A DNA stretch of 47,275 bases, from positions 1 through 47,275 of the forward strand of contig CAZBDV010000014.1 of the NCBI GenBank assembly GCA_964490765.1. Reading direction: 5' to 3'. The notes below the pieces were generated by a model. It did not search any database, had not been told where the DNA came from, and worked only from the letters and a program-made list of their open reading frames with translations. Made by a program: the position numbers and the translations under genes. This DNA is from CAZBDV01 sp964490765 (GTDB lineage Bacteria > Cloacimonadota > Cloacimonadia > Cloacimonadales > JAJBBL01). This document shows, one piece after another, positions 1 through 8,639 of the stretch (position 1 is its first letter; every line of letters starts with the position of its first letter).

Positions 1-24
1 GTTCGATCCCGCTATGCTCCACCA
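1..24 (+). tRNA. 3' end of a tRNA (or tmRNA), truncated by the window edge
   Basis: The first 24 bases fit positions 53-76 of a tRNA: G53, a TTCGATC T-loop, the 3' strand of the T-stem, a 7-base acceptor strand (ATGCTCC), discriminator A and an encoded CCA. The 5' acceptor strand would read roughly GGAGCAT or GGGGCAT. The anticodon lies outside the window, so the amino acid cannot be told. The 3' end of tmRNA also looks like this (TTCGATCC followed by CTCCACCA), so ssrA is a live alternative. Confidence 0.8.
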
Positions 25-193
25 TTTTTTTGCTTCTCTACTCACAAATACCTATCGCCAACCTGCTAATACTATCAATAGACAAATCGATAGCAAACTA
101 CACTCTACTTCTGCTTTTTCTTGACGAGATTTAGGAAAACTAAAAAGGTTCTTCCAATATAAAAATTACACAGGTCCATACCAAAGGAAGATT

Positions 194-2167
194 ATGCAAA
201 ACCCCTGGGAAAAGAACTGGTTAGAAACCAGACAACGGGTAGGATGGGTAGCTCTGAAAGAGGCAACACCGGACACCTATAAAAGATTGGGATTTAAATG
301 TGGTTTAGAGGTCCATCAGCAGTTACTGACTTCCCGGAAGCTCTTCTGTCGCTGTCCTGCCGGAATCTATTCTGATTTTGACAATTATGATGCTGAGATC
401 ATACGGCATATGAGACCCACTCTCAGTGAACTTGGAGAATATGATGGTACAGCACTGATGGAGTTCAAAACACGCAAGCAGATTGTATACAGGATTAAGA
501 ACGAAACGGCCTGCACCTATGAGATAGACGATACTCCTCCCTTTCCTTTGAACAGAGAAGCTCTCGCTTATGGGATGGAGATCGCCCTCTTACTCAAGAC
601 GAACATCGTCGGTGAACTTCATATCACCCGCAAACAATATCTCGATGGAAGTATTCCTACAGGTTTTCAGCGAACAACGATAGTTGGAATTGAGGGTGAA
701 ATACCTATTTCCAGCAGGAAGATTCGTATCATCCAGTTCAGTATTGAGGAGGATAGTTGCCGTGAGGTATCTGATCATCGACATACGCGAACTTATTATA
801 CTGATCGTCTCGGCATGCCACTGATTGAAACGGTAACGTACCCCGATATGCTTACTCCATTCGAAGCTGCAGAGGCATGTCAGTACATCCGTTTTCTGGC
901 CAGGAGTTCAGGACGGGTACGAACAGGTATTGGAGCTGCGCGTCAGGATGTTAATGTGAGTGTTACCGGGGGTACAAGGGTAGAGATCAAAGGTGTAGCC
1001 CATATATCCTGGATTCCTGCTCTTACACATAACGAAGCATTTCGTCAACATTCTCTCCTGAAGATCGTCAGAGCTCTTAAGGACAAAAGTATCGATGAAA
1101 AGAACTGGTCTGTAAGACAAGAGAGACTTAAGATCCAGAAGTGGAAGCATATCCCAGTTATTAAACAGGCAGCCAGAGAAAACTGGCTACTTATTGCGGT
1201 CAATCTTCCTCGATTTAGAAATATATTATCATTCTTCACTCAACCAGGGCGTACTTTTGCCGATGAGATTTCAGACAGATTGAAGGTCATACCCTGCCTT
1301 GAGAAACCAAACATGTATCATTCCGAGGAGTTAACTCCTACCATAAGCTGTGACGAATGGGAGGAAATAGCCCGGATATTAAAGGCTTCCGAAGATGATG
1401 CCCAGATCCTCTTCTGGTCGCCTGAAGAAGATATTAAGACAGCTATCGATACTATAGAGGAGAGATGTTTACTCGCTTTTCGAGGTGTTCCAAATGAGAC
1501 ACGAAAGTCTTTGCCGAACGGCACTACTCTCTTTGAAAGGGTGCTTCCCGGTGCAGATAGAATGTATCCCGATACAGATTCCAAACCGATATCCATCTCA
1601 TCGGAAATGATAGAAGAAGCGAGAAAGAATCTACCGGTTGAGGTTAATGAGAGGTTTGAACAGCTCGCTGAATGGGGTGTTCCTCAGGATTCATATACTT
1701 ATATTTTGAGGAATAATCTGATGCCGGTAATATCTAAGATCTCGAGAGATAATAATCTGCCACCCAAAAAGGTTGCTCTCTTGTTTGCTCATAGTCTGAG
1801 ATCCCTGCATGGTGACAGGTCCTTACCTTTCAAACCAGAAAGGCTCTCGGAACTTATTGATTTTATCTCCTCTAAAGGTATCGCTTTCGATATCATTTAT
1901 GAGATCTTACCGATATTCTATGATAACCCCAAAATGCTCTTCTCATCATTGCTCACTCTCGCTGGATATAACAAAATGAGCAGAGATGAAATCATAAAGG
2001 AAATTCCAATCCTGCACCAGATGTATCAGGGATTCAGGCATAAATCAAAGAATCAGCCCCGTGCTGAGCGGGACTGGATAATGGGAAGACTCAGAAAGGA
2101 TGCACTCGGTAACTTCCCTCTATCAGAATTAGAGAAGTTTGTTATGAAAGAAATCAGAGAGGGCTAA
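194..2167 (+). CDS. gatE: Glu-tRNA(Gln) amidotransferase subunit E (archaeal type)
   Basis: GatE is the kinase/transamidase subunit that activates the Glu on misacylated Glu-tRNA(Gln) and accepts ammonia to give Gln-tRNA(Gln); it works with GatD in the cytoplasm. The N-terminal GatB/E catalytic core begins near residue 34 with KCGLEVHQQL and continues with LFCRCP. 'EIDDTPPFPLN' and 'TGIGAARQDVNVSV' are further core motifs. An AspRS-like insertion domain, which separates GatE from GatB, fits the roughly 280-420 region, and a C-terminal tRNA-binding YqeY-like tail ends the protein. Its 657 aa is slightly longer than the usual ~620-640. The start is supported by AAGGAAG just upstream. gatD follows after 4 bases, so the two are co-transcribed. 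GatDE is regarded as archaeal, which makes its presence among plainly bacterial genes odd. Confidence 0.92.
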   Translation: MQNPWEKNWLETRQRVGWVALKEATPDTYKRLGFKCGLEVHQQLLTSRKLFCRCPAGIYSDFDNYDAEIIRHMRPTLSELGEYDGTALMEFKTRKQIVYRIKNETACTYEIDDTPPFPLNREALAYGMEIALLLKTNIVGELHITRKQYLDGSIPTGFQRTTIVGIEGEIPISSRKIRIIQFSIEEDSCREVSDHRHTRTYYTDRLGMPLIETVTYPDMLTPFEAAEACQYIRFLARSSGRVRTGIGAARQDVNVSVTGGTRVEIKGVAHISWIPALTHNEAFRQHSLLKIVRALKDKSIDEKNWSVRQERLKIQKWKHIPVIKQAARENWLLIAVNLPRFRNILSFFTQPGRTFADEISDRLKVIPCLEKPNMYHSEELTPTISCDEWEEIARILKASEDDAQILFWSPEEDIKTAIDTIEERCLLAFRGVPNETRKSLPNGTTLFERVLPGADRMYPDTDSKPISISSEMIEEARKNLPVEVNERFEQLAEWGVPQDSYTYILRNNLMPVISKISRDNNLPPKKVALLFAHSLRSLHGDRSLPFKPERLSELIDFISSKGIAFDIIYEILPIFYDNPKMLFSSLLTLAGYNKMSRDEIIKEIPILHQMYQGFRHKSKNQPRAERDWIMGRLRKDALGNFPLSELEKFVMKEIREG

Positions 2168-2171
2168 AGTA

Positions 2172-3554
2172 ATGCTTGATTATTTCAAAGGTTACCGTGG
2201 AAAAGCATTGGAACTACTGAAATCCTTCAAGATGAGGGTCTGGGGAAACTGTACGATTAACACCACACGGGGTAAGTTTCAGGGTATAATTTTACCGAGA
2301 TCAGAGACTGATGATGACAGGCATATAGTTATCAAACTCCCGACCGGTTATAATGTTGGCATAGACATAGAGACAATTATCAGTATGAGAGAGGACAGTT
2401 TTAAAGAGGCACATTATAAGATCCCTGAGAAAGAATTCCCCCGTACTCCGGGTTTGCCGAAGGTTAAACTCCTGGGAACCGGTGGAACAATCGCATCGAG
2501 ATTAGATTACAGAACAGGTGCCGTTATACCTGCTTTCTCACCGGGTGAGCTATATGGTGCTGTTCCTGAACTGGCTGATATATGTAATCTGGAGACGGAG
2601 AAACTTTTTGCTGTCTTTTCTGAGAATATGGGACCCGAGCAGTATAAGAAACTGGCAATCTCTATCGGTGAAGAGATAGAAAAGGGTATTGACGGTATTA
2701 TAATAGGTCACGGAACCGATACCATGCACTATACGTCAGCTGCTCTTTCATATATGCTACAGGATCTCCCAATCCCTGTTGTTATGGTAGGCTCTCAGAG
2801 ATCTTCAGACCGCCCTTCCTCTGATGCGGCATTAAACCTTATGCACGCCGCCTATACTGCCGGAAATGCTGATATTGCCGAGGTGATGGTCTGCATGTTC
2901 GGGCCTACAAGCGATGAATATGGATTACTACATCAGGGCACGAGGGTAAGAAAAATGCACTCCTCTTACCGTTCGACTTTCAGGACAATCGGTGATACTC
3001 CGCTTGCGACGGTTAAACTCGGTGAGATCAAACCGATAAAAAGTGATTACAATCAAAGGCGTAAAGACAGGAAAGTAAAGGTTCTGCCGTATTTTGAAGA
3101 ACGGGTAGCAATGGTATATTATTACCCCAATATGCACCCTGATATGATTGACTCCCTTATAGATAACGGGTATAAGGGTATCGTGATAATCGGAACAGGA
3201 TTGGGACATATCAACAAACCTGTTTATCCTGCAATAAAACGGGCTATTGCCAGAGGTATACACATCTATATGACCGTTCAGACCCTCTGGGGTTTCGTAC
3301 ATATGTTCGTTTACGATACAGGCCGTGATCTTATGAGTTACGGGATCGTTCCTGCAGAAAATATGCTCCCAGAAACGGCTTACATCAAACTGGGCTGGGT
3401 TTTGGGGCAGACAGACGATCCTGACCAGGTAAGGAGAATGATGCTAACCCCGATAGCGCGTGATATTACCGATGGTGAGCCTTATAACGGGTATCTGATA
3501 TATCAGGGAGGTATCCCAGAAGTGGAAGAATTCATCAGAAATTTTCATAAATAG
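2172..3554 (+). CDS. gatD: Glu-tRNA(Gln) amidotransferase subunit D (asparaginase-like)
   Basis: GatD is the L-asparaginase-type subunit that releases ammonia from Asn or Gln and channels it to GatE. An N-terminal GatD-specific beta domain (about residues 1-90) precedes the two asparaginase domains. The catalytic set is complete: Thr106 in GTGGTIAS, Thr182-Asp183 in GHGTDTM, and Lys261 in GTRVRKMHSS. The length of 460 aa is close to archaeal GatD (~430-440). The gene starts 4 bases after the gatE stop, consistent with translational coupling and a fixed heterodimer ratio. A plain cytoplasmic asparaginase is unlikely because of the N-terminal domain and the gatE partner. Confidence 0.93.
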   Translation: MLDYFKGYRGKALELLKSFKMRVWGNCTINTTRGKFQGIILPRSETDDDRHIVIKLPTGYNVGIDIETIISMREDSFKEAHYKIPEKEFPRTPGLPKVKLLGTGGTIASRLDYRTGAVIPAFSPGELYGAVPELADICNLETEKLFAVFSENMGPEQYKKLAISIGEEIEKGIDGIIIGHGTDTMHYTSAALSYMLQDLPIPVVMVGSQRSSDRPSSDAALNLMHAAYTAGNADIAEVMVCMFGPTSDEYGLLHQGTRVRKMHSSYRSTFRTIGDTPLATVKLGEIKPIKSDYNQRRKDRKVKVLPYFEERVAMVYYYPNMHPDMIDSLIDNGYKGIVIIGTGLGHINKPVYPAIKRAIARGIHIYMTVQTLWGFVHMFVYDTGRDLMSYGIVPAENMLPETAYIKLGWVLGQTDDPDQVRRMMLTPIARDITDGEPYNGYLIYQGGIPEVEEFIRNFHK

Positions 3555-4058
3555 TGAATTGATGCTTTTCCATTACGGTCTAATTTTGAAACCGCTATTC
3601 TCTGAAGAATCACCGGAAGACGATTGGAATCTTTATCTTACCAGGATTCATACACCCAATTGTATCACTTCCGATAGCTATCTGCAATTACATCATCAAA
3701 GCTCGCTATCTCAATGAGTTTTTTTACGCTGCAAGTATTCAACGATTATTCTCTCTGCCATCACCTGCTTCTTCTCTAGTTTCCTTTGCCAAGAACCTCT
3801 CCCTGCTATTAGAGAGATATGATCATAACAGGATAATAAAGAACAAACCGACAGATAGCAGATTCCAGGAAAAATATTTGACAGTAATCGCTCATATAAG
3901 GAATATTTTAAAAAAACTAAAGAGAGGTACGCTACCGTATCAGCCTGATGCTTTGCAAGTAGATTTAACCTCTGTATACGGGCTGAGCACCTCTGTAATA
4001 CTGTTGGCAAAACCAATGTATTCAATAGTGTAATTGAGAGAATTATAGGAAGTGTTGG
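3555..4058. other. 504-base gap with no supportable gene
   Basis: No gene here has a credible start, ribosome site and recognisable product. One plus-strand frame is open from 3590 to 4033 (about 147 codons, TAA at 4031) but has no ATG, GTG or TTG near its beginning, and only about half of its codons start with a purine. A minus-strand open frame (3711-4025) mirrors it and uses a TTG with no ribosome site. The stretch could be a decayed gene or non-coding DNA. The ribosome site of the next gene lies at its right edge. Confidence 0.5.
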
Positions 4059-4250
4059 ATGAAAACCAAAGAACCGAAAAGCAGTAAGAAATCATCAAAA
4101 AGAGAAGTTGATTCCAGTATTTCTATCGGCATTGCCTTAGGGCTTATCATTGGGATAACCATTGATAATATTGGGGCAGGACTTTGTCTGGGAATAGCTA
4201 TAGGAGCTGGTATGGAAGAATTCTACAGACGACGTAGGAATAAGCATTGA
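4059..4250 (+). CDS. Small glycine-rich membrane protein
   Basis: This is a 63-aa protein preceded by AGGAAG about 6 bases before the ATG. It has a charged, Lys/Ser-rich N-terminus (residues 1-18), a hydrophobic Gly/Ile segment (about 20-52) with small residues at regular spacing (GIALGLIIG, GLCLGIAIGAG), and a basic tail (RRRRNKH). That pattern suggests one or two glycine-zipper-like membrane helices. Similar tiny Gly-zipper proteins occur in many bacteria without an assigned role. It ends 24 bases before the GLUG protein gene and may share its transcript. Function unknown; that it is translated is likely but not certain. Confidence 0.6.
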   Translation: MKTKEPKSSKKSSKREVDSSISIGIALGLIIGITIDNIGAGLCLGIAIGAGMEEFYRRRRNKH

Positions 4251-4274
4251 TATTAAAAACAACCGGAGATAAAG

Positions 4275-6290
4275 ATGAAAAGAATGGCGATTCTGATTTT
4301 TTTTGCTCTTTTATTAGAGATACTCTCAGCACAGGCACCAGTAGAGCCGGCATCTGGTAATGGTACACCTGACGACCCTTATCATATATCAACCCTGGAG
4401 AATTTATACTGGGTTACAGCAAGGAATGAGATCGTAGAGGAACCTGATCAAGCAATCCGTTTTGCGAGTCACTACAAGCAGATGGCAGATATTGATGCCT
4501 CAGAGACAGCAAACTGGTTTAACGGACAGGGTTGGATACCGATAGGTGATACTGTTACACATTTTAGCGGTTCCTATAATGGTCAGGGATTTGTTATAGA
4601 CGGTCTCTTCATAAATAATCCCAGCGGTCTTTATGCTGGGTTATGGGGCTATACTGAAGAGGCAACTATCGAAAATCTCGGACTGACAGATATCGATTAT
4701 ACTGCCGGTTCCATTATCGGTGGCTTGACCGCTTACAACAGTGAAGGGTCAGTTATCTATAATTGCTATACTACCGGAGTAATATCCTCATCTAATATAG
4801 ACAGCATCTGTGGCGGATTGGTCGGAGAAAATACTGACTCCTTTCTGGAAGCGAGTTATAGTAGCGTCGATATTGATGGTTATCTTCATCTTGGAGGTTT
4901 GATAGCAATCGATACGAATTCTTCGATTCTTGACTGTTATTTTACCGGTAATGTAACGGGAGTAACTGGCAGCTGGTATCTCGGGGGCCTGGTGGGACTT
5001 CAATACTACTCTACTATCGAGAAAAGCTTCAGCACAGGTAACATTAACGGGACTAATGGTGTTGGTGGACTCGTTGGATTTCGCTATTACTCTTCGATCT
5101 TTGATAGTTATGCCACCGGGCAAGTTTCTGCCAACTATGGTTCCGGCGGTCTCGTAGGTATCGAAGTGGGATCGACAATGGAAAACTGTTACAGTAATGC
5201 GACTATCGATGGTCACTATTATGCAGGAGGCCTCGTCGGATATCTGACAAACCAGCCTCCGTCAAGCAGGCTGGAAGACATTAAGAAACCTCCAATCAGA
5301 TATCATCGACCTGGCATCGATAACTGGCAAGAAGTAAGATATGAATATTCGATCAATAACTGCTTTAACACCGGAACAGTCAATGGTTCCTATTATGTCG
5401 GTGGATTGACAGGGACTCTGTCTGATAAGGCTACCCTAAACAATTCTTTCAACAACGGTCCGGTCGAAGGGACGGGACACTATACAGGCGGTCTGGTAGG
5501 TGGAAGTTACGAGTATTCACTCGTCAGTAACAGCTTTAACACTGGTGATATCATTTCGACTTCTGACCTTTGGAGCTGGGTCGGAGGAATTGTGGGAGAG
5601 AATCATAATTCTGACATAACCAATTCTTACAGCACCGGTAACGTAAGTGGCCTGGAATGTACTGGTGGTCTTGTCGGTGAACAGGTAAACGGAGTAATCG
5701 AGAATTCCTATGCAACAGGTAGTGTATCGAGCAACACTTCGTTAGCAGGGGGTTTGGTCGGTTGTGGAGAAGGGGTAGATAATAACAACTACTGGAATAT
5801 AGAAACTGCTGGACTGTCTGTTAGCTCTATGGGAGAGGGAAGAACTACCCTGGAAATGACATACCCCTATGCAGCCAATACCTATATGACCTGGGACTTT
5901 GAGGAAATCTGGGCTGCAGACCAGGACTATATGATGAACAATGGATATCCCTATCTTCGAAGTATTGAATACCCCGTGTCTATAGAAGACGGATTTAATG
6001 AGATAAACAGTCCTATAGCACTCTCAAATTTCCCCAACCCCTTCAATCCTCAAACCACAATTCGGTTATACCTCCCCGAAACTGAGCAGTTGCTGGAGTT
6101 GAAGATATATAATATACGTGGTCAGTTGATCAGAGAATTGATTACCGCACCTACCCACCCAAAAGGAGAATTTCAGGTTGTCTGGGACGGTAAAGACGAC
6201 AATGGAAAGACCGTTACCTCCGGTGTTTATTTCTGCCGTTTAGTTACTCCCCGGCAGACGAAGAGCAGGAAAATGATGTTGATCAAATGA
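4275..6290 (+). CDS. Secreted GLUG-repeat surface protein with C-terminal sorting domain
   Basis: The 671-aa protein opens with a signal peptide (residues 1-20, cleavage near LSAQA). The start is backed by GGAGATAAAG. From about residue 110 to 510 it carries roughly 12 copies of a ~25-35 residue repeat of the form 'GGLVG...S.I.NCY.TG.V.G', the GLUG repeat typical of adhesin-like beta-solenoid proteins. The seventh copy is interrupted by a ~35-residue Pro/Arg-rich insertion (around residues 325-360). The last ~90 residues (from ALSNFPNPFNP) form the FlgD-like/type IX-like sorting domain, ending in a Lys-rich MMLIK. It is probably exported and surface-attached. The ligand is unknown. Confidence 0.85.
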   Translation: MKRMAILIFFALLLEILSAQAPVEPASGNGTPDDPYHISTLENLYWVTARNEIVEEPDQAIRFASHYKQMADIDASETANWFNGQGWIPIGDTVTHFSGSYNGQGFVIDGLFINNPSGLYAGLWGYTEEATIENLGLTDIDYTAGSIIGGLTAYNSEGSVIYNCYTTGVISSSNIDSICGGLVGENTDSFLEASYSSVDIDGYLHLGGLIAIDTNSSILDCYFTGNVTGVTGSWYLGGLVGLQYYSTIEKSFSTGNINGTNGVGGLVGFRYYSSIFDSYATGQVSANYGSGGLVGIEVGSTMENCYSNATIDGHYYAGGLVGYLTNQPPSSRLEDIKKPPIRYHRPGIDNWQEVRYEYSINNCFNTGTVNGSYYVGGLTGTLSDKATLNNSFNNGPVEGTGHYTGGLVGGSYEYSLVSNSFNTGDIISTSDLWSWVGGIVGENHNSDITNSYSTGNVSGLECTGGLVGEQVNGVIENSYATGSVSSNTSLAGGLVGCGEGVDNNNYWNIETAGLSVSSMGEGRTTLEMTYPYAANTYMTWDFEEIWAADQDYMMNNGYPYLRSIEYPVSIEDGFNEINSPIALSNFPNPFNPQTTIRLYLPETEQLLELKIYNIRGQLIRELITAPTHPKGEFQVVWDGKDDNGKTVTSGVYFCRLVTPRQTKSRKMMLIK

Positions 6291-6315
6291 TGTATTAAAC
6301 GACAGGAGGAACATT

Positions 6316-8385
6316 ATGGAGAATCACCATTCAGAACAGAGAATGACACATAATCACCATCAACATGATGAAGAGTTAGTCCCGCAAAAGAACAAACAAC
6401 ACCAGCACACAGATCATACCGGCCATTCGGAACATAGTGGAACTATGTTCCGCAAGAGATTCTGGATCTGTCTGATTCTAACTCTGCCTGCCCTTGTCTG
6501 GGAACCTATGTTACAGGGCTGGTTCAATTATCGAGCTCCTGTATTCCCCGGCTCACAGTTTATTCCTGCATTTTTTGGAACGATGGTCTTCTTTTACGGT
6601 GGCTGGGTGTTCCTCAAGGGGGCACTGAGAGAGTTAAGCGACCGCAAGCCGGGAATGATGACCCTTATTGGTCTGGCTATCAGCGTTGCTTTTGTCTATA
6701 GTGCGGCTGTGACCCTCGGTTATGAGGGCCATGCTCTCTGGTGGGAATTGGCTACACTGGTAACGATCATGCTCCTGGGACACTGGATTGAGATGCGATC
6801 CATATCTCAGGCTCAGGGTGCCTTAAAAGAACTGGCAAAACTACTTCCTGATACCGCACTAAAGCTCACTGACAACGATCAGACAATTGAAATTCCTGTT
6901 AAGAAACTCCAAAAAGACGATATCATCCTCATCCGCCCCGGTTCTGCTATACCGGCTGACGGTATTGTTGTAAAAGGGAGTAGCTCAGTAGATGAATCGT
7001 TGCTAACTGGAGAATCAACCCCAGTTAAGAAAGTAGAAGGGGATGAAGTAATTGCCGGTACTGTTAACAGTGATGGATCACTTCGTGTCAAGGTCGGAGA
7101 AACAGGAGATAATACAACTCTGGCCGGAATTATGCGTCTTGTGGCACAGGCTCAGCAATCACGTTCACGTGCTCAATCACTGGCTGACAGAGCTGCCTTT
7201 GTCTTGACTATGGTTGCCATATCAGCAGCTGTGATCACCTTTGCTGTCTGGTTACTTTCAGGCGCATCATTAGACTTCACTATCACCCGTGTGGTAACTG
7301 TTCTGGTTATTGCCTGTCCACACGCCCTGGGATTGGCTATTCCCCTGGTGATTGCCATCTCCACTACTCTCGCAGCGCGTAACGGCCTGCTGGTCAGAGA
7401 TCGACGCGGCCTGGAAGAGGCGCGAAAACTCACCACCGTGGTCTTTGATAAAACCGGTACCCTCACCGTTGGAGAACAGAGAGTTGTAAGGACGATAACT
7501 ATAAAAAGTCTCGATGAAAGAGAGGCTTTAAAGCTGGCAGCAGCAGTAGAGCATGATTCGGAACATCCGATAGCTCGCGCTTTTTTAAAAAGCGCAGAGG
7601 AAGAAAACATTGAATTACCGGCAAGTAAGGACTTTAAGGCAATAGCCGGGCAGGGCGTTCAGGCTGTTGTCTCAAACAGAGATCTGAGAGTTGGTGGCCC
7701 GGAATTATTGCGAAAGCACTCTGTAGAACTATCCTCTGAATTCAAAGACGCTACTCAGAGCTTTGCTGATAAAGGACAGGCTTCAGTCTATCTAATCGAA
7801 AATGGGGAAGTTTTGGCAGTATTTGCCATTGCCGATGCTATCAGAAAAGAATCTTATCTGGCAGTGAAAGAGCTGAAACAAAACGGGTTAGAAGTTGCCA
7901 TGCTTACAGGTGACTCTCAAGCAGTAGCCCATAGCATAGCCAGAGAACTGGATATTGACATAGTCTTTGCAGAAGTTCTTCCTGAAGATAAAGCAGAAAA
8001 GATCAAAGAATTGCAGTCAGAAGGTAAATTTGTAGCTATGGTCGGAGATGGTATAAATGATGCCCCTGCTCTGGCTACTGCAGATATTGGAATTGCTACA
8101 GGGGCAGGAACCGATGTAGCAGTAGAAGCCGGGGATATCATACTTATACGCAATGATCCTGGAGATGTCTCACGCATAATCTTTCTGAGTAGAGCCAGTT
8201 ATCGTAAGATGTTGCAGAACCTCTGGTGGGCTGCCGGATACAATATAGTAGCGATACCACTGGCTGCTGGACTTCTGGCCCGGGCGGGTGTTCTTTTGGT
8301 TCCGGCTGTCGGAGCAATTCTGATGTCGATCAGTACAGTTATCGTAGCTTTGAATTCTCAACTCCTGAAAAGAGTAAAATTCTGA
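6316..8385 (+). CDS. copB: Copper-translocating P-type ATPase, CPH (CopB / P1B-3) type
   Basis: This is a 689-aa heavy-metal P-type ATPase. Residues 1-45 hold eleven histidines in place of the usual CxxC metal-binding domain. The membrane metal site is C334-P335-H336 (ACPHALGLAIP), the signature of the P1B-3/CopB group, linked to Cu(II), Cu(I) or Ag export. The phosphorylation site is D378 in FDKTGTLT; TGES, an HP locus (EHPIARAF) and GDGINDAPAL are also present. About eight membrane segments are expected. The start has an AGGAGG site. It lies 25 bases downstream of the GLUG gene. An NlpE-like lipoprotein, a family tied to copper and envelope stress, lies 3.5 kb away. The metal specificity is inferred from the CPH motif. 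Confidence 0.92.
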   Translation: MENHHSEQRMTHNHHQHDEELVPQKNKQHQHTDHTGHSEHSGTMFRKRFWICLILTLPALVWEPMLQGWFNYRAPVFPGSQFIPAFFGTMVFFYGGWVFLKGALRELSDRKPGMMTLIGLAISVAFVYSAAVTLGYEGHALWWELATLVTIMLLGHWIEMRSISQAQGALKELAKLLPDTALKLTDNDQTIEIPVKKLQKDDIILIRPGSAIPADGIVVKGSSSVDESLLTGESTPVKKVEGDEVIAGTVNSDGSLRVKVGETGDNTTLAGIMRLVAQAQQSRSRAQSLADRAAFVLTMVAISAAVITFAVWLLSGASLDFTITRVVTVLVIACPHALGLAIPLVIAISTTLAARNGLLVRDRRGLEEARKLTTVVFDKTGTLTVGEQRVVRTITIKSLDEREALKLAAAVEHDSEHPIARAFLKSAEEENIELPASKDFKAIAGQGVQAVVSNRDLRVGGPELLRKHSVELSSEFKDATQSFADKGQASVYLIENGEVLAVFAIADAIRKESYLAVKELKQNGLEVAMLTGDSQAVAHSIARELDIDIVFAEVLPEDKAEKIKELQSEGKFVAMVGDGINDAPALATADIGIATGAGTDVAVEAGDIILIRNDPGDVSRIIFLSRASYRKMLQNLWWAAGYNIVAIPLAAGLLARAGVLLVPAVGAILMSISTVIVALNSQLLKRVKF

Positions 8386-8639
8386 TACTATCATCCCAGC
8401 AGAAAGAAAAATAAACTCCACCACCTCCTGAGCTCGCTTAACTCACTGGTTCATCATTATTCAATCAGTCATCCATCTGAAGAAGGGTATTCTATATTCA
8501 GTTCAATAACTCATTAATAATGCGCAAAGAATAATTTGGTGAAACACCTAACCTGTTGTATATTAATTAAATATAACATCTATGAATGATATCCAGCGAT
8601 GGCAATCTCAGAATATTTTATTTGATGACAGGGGGATTT

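Noticed and set aside
908..1596. Several minus-strand open frames inside gatE
   Set aside because: They are frame shadows of a complete, well-matched gatE, with no ribosome sites.
7173..8424. Minus-strand open frames inside the copper ATPase gene, one starting after AGGAGGTGG
   Set aside because: They are antisense to conserved ATPase motifs and their translations look random; the AGGAGG on the minus strand is a coincidence at the gene end.
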